Source: Anaerolineales bacterium UBA6131
GTDB lineage: Bacteria; Chloroflexota; Anaerolineae; UBA2200
Direction: 5' to 3'
NCBI GenBank assembly: GCA_002435875.1
Contig: DIVN01000156.1
Coordinates: forward strand, 1-7,895
Length of the DNA: 7,895 bases
This document shows positions 6,178 through 7,895 of the stretch, piece after piece. Positions within the stretch are counted from its first letter, which is position 1. Every line of letters begins with the position of its first letter. A model generated the notes under the pieces. The model had not been told where the DNA came from and searched no databases. It saw nothing but the letters and a program-made list of their open reading frames with translations. Position numbers and translations under genes: made by a program.

Positions 6178-6230
6178 GCCTTGAGGGCAACCGGTGGTGC
6201 TAGAGCCTTGCGTACAGGGGCTGATTCGCG

Positions 6231-6593
6231 ATGCGCAGACGGCTCCGTCTAACCGAGAGCAATCGGTTCTACGCGGTGCGTCAGAACGGGCGCACCGCGG
6301 TTTGCCCTTTATTGGTCATGCGTGCTTTGAGCAATGGGCTGGACTACAGCCGTTTTGGGTTTGTTGTCGGCAAGCGAATCGGCAACGCGGTGGTGCGCAA
6401 TCGTGTAAAGAGGCGATTGCGCGAGGCAGTGCGCCAGCGGCTGGCAGATATCCCTGCGGGCTTGGATGTGGTGTTTGTGGCACGGGCTCCGATAACGGGT
6501 GCCAGCTGGGAGACCTTATGCACTGCGTTGGATCGTTTGCTGCGCACATTGCCCACAGCAAGGTCGTCGGAGGGCAGACCAGACGCGGATTGA
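6231..6593 (+). CDS. rnpA: Ribonuclease P protein component
   Basis: A 120-residue basic protein that binds RNase P RNA and helps the ribozyme remove 5' leaders from precursor tRNAs. The diagnostic RNR region GKRIGNAVVRNRVKRRLRE is at residues 47-65. It is preceded by the expected 'RFGFVVG' strand, and followed by the 'GLDVVFVARAP' strand near residues 77-87. The last ~15 residues are a hydrophilic, probably disordered tail. AGGGG at 6216-6220 lies 10 nt before the ATG, a rather long spacing. It starts 53 nt after rpmH, in the conserved order. The RNA subunit gene is not in this window. Confidence 0.95.
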   Translation: MRRRLRLTESNRFYAVRQNGRTAVCPLLVMRALSNGLDYSRFGFVVGKRIGNAVVRNRVKRRLREAVRQRLADIPAGLDVVFVARAPITGASWETLCTALDRLLRTLPTARSSEGRPDAD

Positions 6594-6615
6594 CCGCACG
6601 GGTGGATGCGAGAGT

Positions 6616-6825
6616 ATGAAGCGAATGGTTCTGGCCGCCTTGCGGCTCTACCAACGTACGCTTTCGCGCTCTCTACCGCCAGCCTGCCGCTTTGTGCCCT
6701 CGTGCTCCGAGTATGCTTACCAGGCCGTTGAGCGCTATGGCGTGGTGCGAGGAGGATGGCTGGCCCTCAAGAGGCTGTCGCGCTGCCACCCTTTGAACCC
6801 TGGGGGATATGATCCATTGCCCTAG
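6616..6825 (+). CDS. yidD: Membrane protein insertion efficiency factor YidD
   Basis: A 69-residue peripheral inner-membrane protein that assists YidC-dependent insertion of membrane proteins. The family signature is almost complete: RLYQRTLSRSLPPACRFVPS, then CSEYA, G..RGGWLALKRLSRCHP and GGYDPLP at the C-terminus. The conserved cysteines are C24, C30 and C57. The usual 'SP' after the first motif is 'SR' here. The start at 6616 gives the normal family length; a longer frame from 6499 only overlaps rnpA. The ribosome binding site is weak, and the gene lies 22 nt after rnpA, so translation probably depends on ribosomes coming from rnpA. Confidence 0.93.
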   Translation: MKRMVLAALRLYQRTLSRSLPPACRFVPSCSEYAYQAVERYGVVRGGWLALKRLSRCHPLNPGGYDPLP

Positions 6826-6852
6826 GGCCGATTCGTCTGAGGAACGAAGTAC

Positions 6853-6858
6853 AGGAGG
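6853..6858 (+). promoter_or_regulatory. Ribosome binding site AGGAGG for a TTG-started gene
   Basis: A perfect AGGAGG lies 4 nt before TTG at 6863-6865. No ATG or GTG follows at useful distance in this frame before the signal peptide, so the TTG start is well supported. Confidence 0.8.
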
Positions 6859-6862
6859 ATTA

Positions 6863-7895
6863 TTGAAATCACTGAGGGCGAGGGTTCTTGGCCTCTTTTC
6901 GCTTTTGGCCGTTGCGAGTGTGCTGACTGGCTGTATGGGCGGGACACCGACGTCGAGCTGGTCCAGCCTGTCCATCGCCGATGGCGTTCTGTACGTTGGT
7001 ACGCAACAGGGACGGGCTTTCGCCCTGCAACCTGACACTGCGGCGCAGTTGTGGTCGTATCCCCCGCAAGTGGACAAGGCTCTGCAGACAACGTTCCCTG
7101 GAGCTGCGGCGGCTCTTGGGGGGCTGGTGTACTTTGGCGGGAACGACGGACGCGTCTATGCACTCGATGCGAACACCGGTGCACAGAACTGGTCGGTGAC
7201 GACCGGGGGGCCTATTGTAGCAGACTTGGTCATGGCCGATGAACAGACGCTCCTGGTAGCGTCGCAAGACCGACGCCTCTACGCCTACGCCACCGACAAT
7301 GGAGCCAAACTCTGGGACTTCGCCACTGGCAACTGGATCTGGGGGCGGCCGGCAGTGGCCGATGGCAGGGTCTACGTTGGCTCGTTTGACCACAAGCTCT
7401 ATTGCCTCGACCTGTCAAGCGGGGCCAAACAGTGGGAATTCACGGCTGGGGCTGCCATGGCCGGTGGTCCCGCGGTGGGCGAGGGGCTGGTCTATGCAGC
7501 CGCTCTGGATAGTCGGCTGTACGCGCTGGATGCGGCAAGCGGTGCCGAGCGGTGGCAGTTCACAGCTGGCCATTGGATTTGGGGCAGCCCCGTGCTGGTC
7601 AACGATGTGGTGTACGTCGGCTCTCTGGACAAGAAGGTATATGCTCTGGACGCGGCAACAGGCAACCTGCGCTGGGCCTTTGACGCCCAGGGTATGGTCC
7701 GTGCTGGACCCACCTATGCCAATGGCATGCTTTATGTCGGCACGGAGGCTGGTCAGCTCTTCGCCCTGGACGCTACGTCTGGTGGACAGCGCTGGCTCTT
7801 TACGACCAATCAAGCGATCTTGAGCTCGCCCGTCGTTGCCGACGACACGGTGTTTGTGCAGACTCTTGGTGACGTGCTCTACGCGATCGACGCCG
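6863..7895 (+). CDS. Predicted lipoprotein with PQQ-like beta-propeller repeats (3' end outside window)
   Basis: The gene starts with TTG and is open to the right edge; 344 codons are visible. The N-terminus is a clear lipoprotein signal: basic MKSLRAR, a hydrophobic core, and the lipobox LTGC with C24 as the lipid-modified cysteine. The rest is repeats of about 40 residues of the form VYVGSxDxxLYALDAxSGxxxWxF: seven full copies and the beginning of an eighth, so probably a seven- or eight-bladed propeller outside the membrane. Such 'PQQ-like' repeats do not prove binding of the cofactor; many members, such as BamB-like proteins, are scaffolds. It follows yidD by 37 nt and is probably the fourth gene of the rpmH operon. 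A role in envelope protein assembly is suggested only by this position. No catalytic residues can be named. Confidence 0.88.
   Translation, partial: MKSLRARVLGLFSLLAVASVLTGCMGGTPTSSWSSLSIADGVLYVGTQQGRAFALQPDTAAQLWSYPPQVDKALQTTFPGAAAALGGLVYFGGNDGRVYALDANTGAQNWSVTTGGPIVADLVMADEQTLLVASQDRRLYAYATDNGAKLWDFATGNWIWGRPAVADGRVYVGSFDHKLYCLDLSSGAKQWEFTAGAAMAGGPAVGEGLVYAAALDSRLYALDAASGAERWQFTAGHWIWGSPVLVNDVVYVGSLDKKVYALDAATGNLRWAFDAQGMVRAGPTYANGMLYVGTEAGQLFALDATSGGQRWLFTTNQAILSSPVVADDTVFVQTLGDVLYAIDA

Noticed and set aside
1..7895. CRISPR arrays, insertion sequences, tRNAs or attachment sites
   Set aside because: No regularly spaced direct repeats, transposase frames, terminal inverted repeats or tRNA-like cloverleaf sequences were found on reading both strands.

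Overview
The window reads as a GC-rich bacterial chromosome segment, most likely from an anaerobic or facultatively anaerobic member of the Chloroflexota (Anaerolineae-like). That placement is inferred from gene content: a methanogen-type (group 3c) [NiFe]-hydrogenase in a genome with bacterial rpmH-rnpA-yidD, plus a lipoprotein beta-propeller in the rpmH locus. No taxonomic marker in the window proves it. There are no tRNA or rRNA genes, insertion sequences or CRISPR arrays, and no gene looks broken.

Layout. (1) Positions 1-3527, + strand: the end of a hydrogenase operon. It holds the C-terminal tail of a probable MvhD-like iron-sulfur protein, the hydrogenase small subunit (MvhG-like), the large NiFe subunit (MvhA-like, overlapping the previous gene by 4 nt) and a polyferredoxin with five four-cysteine [4Fe-4S] motifs. 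In such complexes H2 is split at the NiFe site of MvhA, electrons pass through the three clusters of MvhG, and MvhD hands them to an HdrA-type flavoprotein or a ferredoxin. The polyferredoxin is the likely extra electron outlet here. (2) 3555-3592: a strong hairpin that can terminate transcription from both sides, between the convergent hydrogenase operon and the next gene. (3) 3698-4273, - strand: a small predicted lipoprotein of unknown function, preceded by a possible ECF-sigma-type promoter. (4) 4596-5813, - strand: a complete flavodiiron protein (FprA-type O2/NO reductase) with its own sigma70-like promoter and a directional terminator. (5) 5973-7895, + strand: a perfect-consensus sigma70 promoter driving rpmH (ribosomal protein L34), rnpA (RNase P protein), yidD (membrane insertion factor) and then a TTG-started lipoprotein made of PQQ-type beta-propeller blades, which runs off the right edge.

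How it fits together: the left half is anaerobic H2/ferredoxin electron transfer, the flavodiiron protein gives O2/NO protection compatible with such a metabolism, and the right half is the conserved housekeeping rpmH locus. The least usual points are the compact polyferredoxin with an apparently decayed extra module, the propeller lipoprotein in the rpmH-rnpA-yidD locus, and the orphan lipoprotein with its possible ECF promoter. I do not see convincing evidence for a wholly new system.
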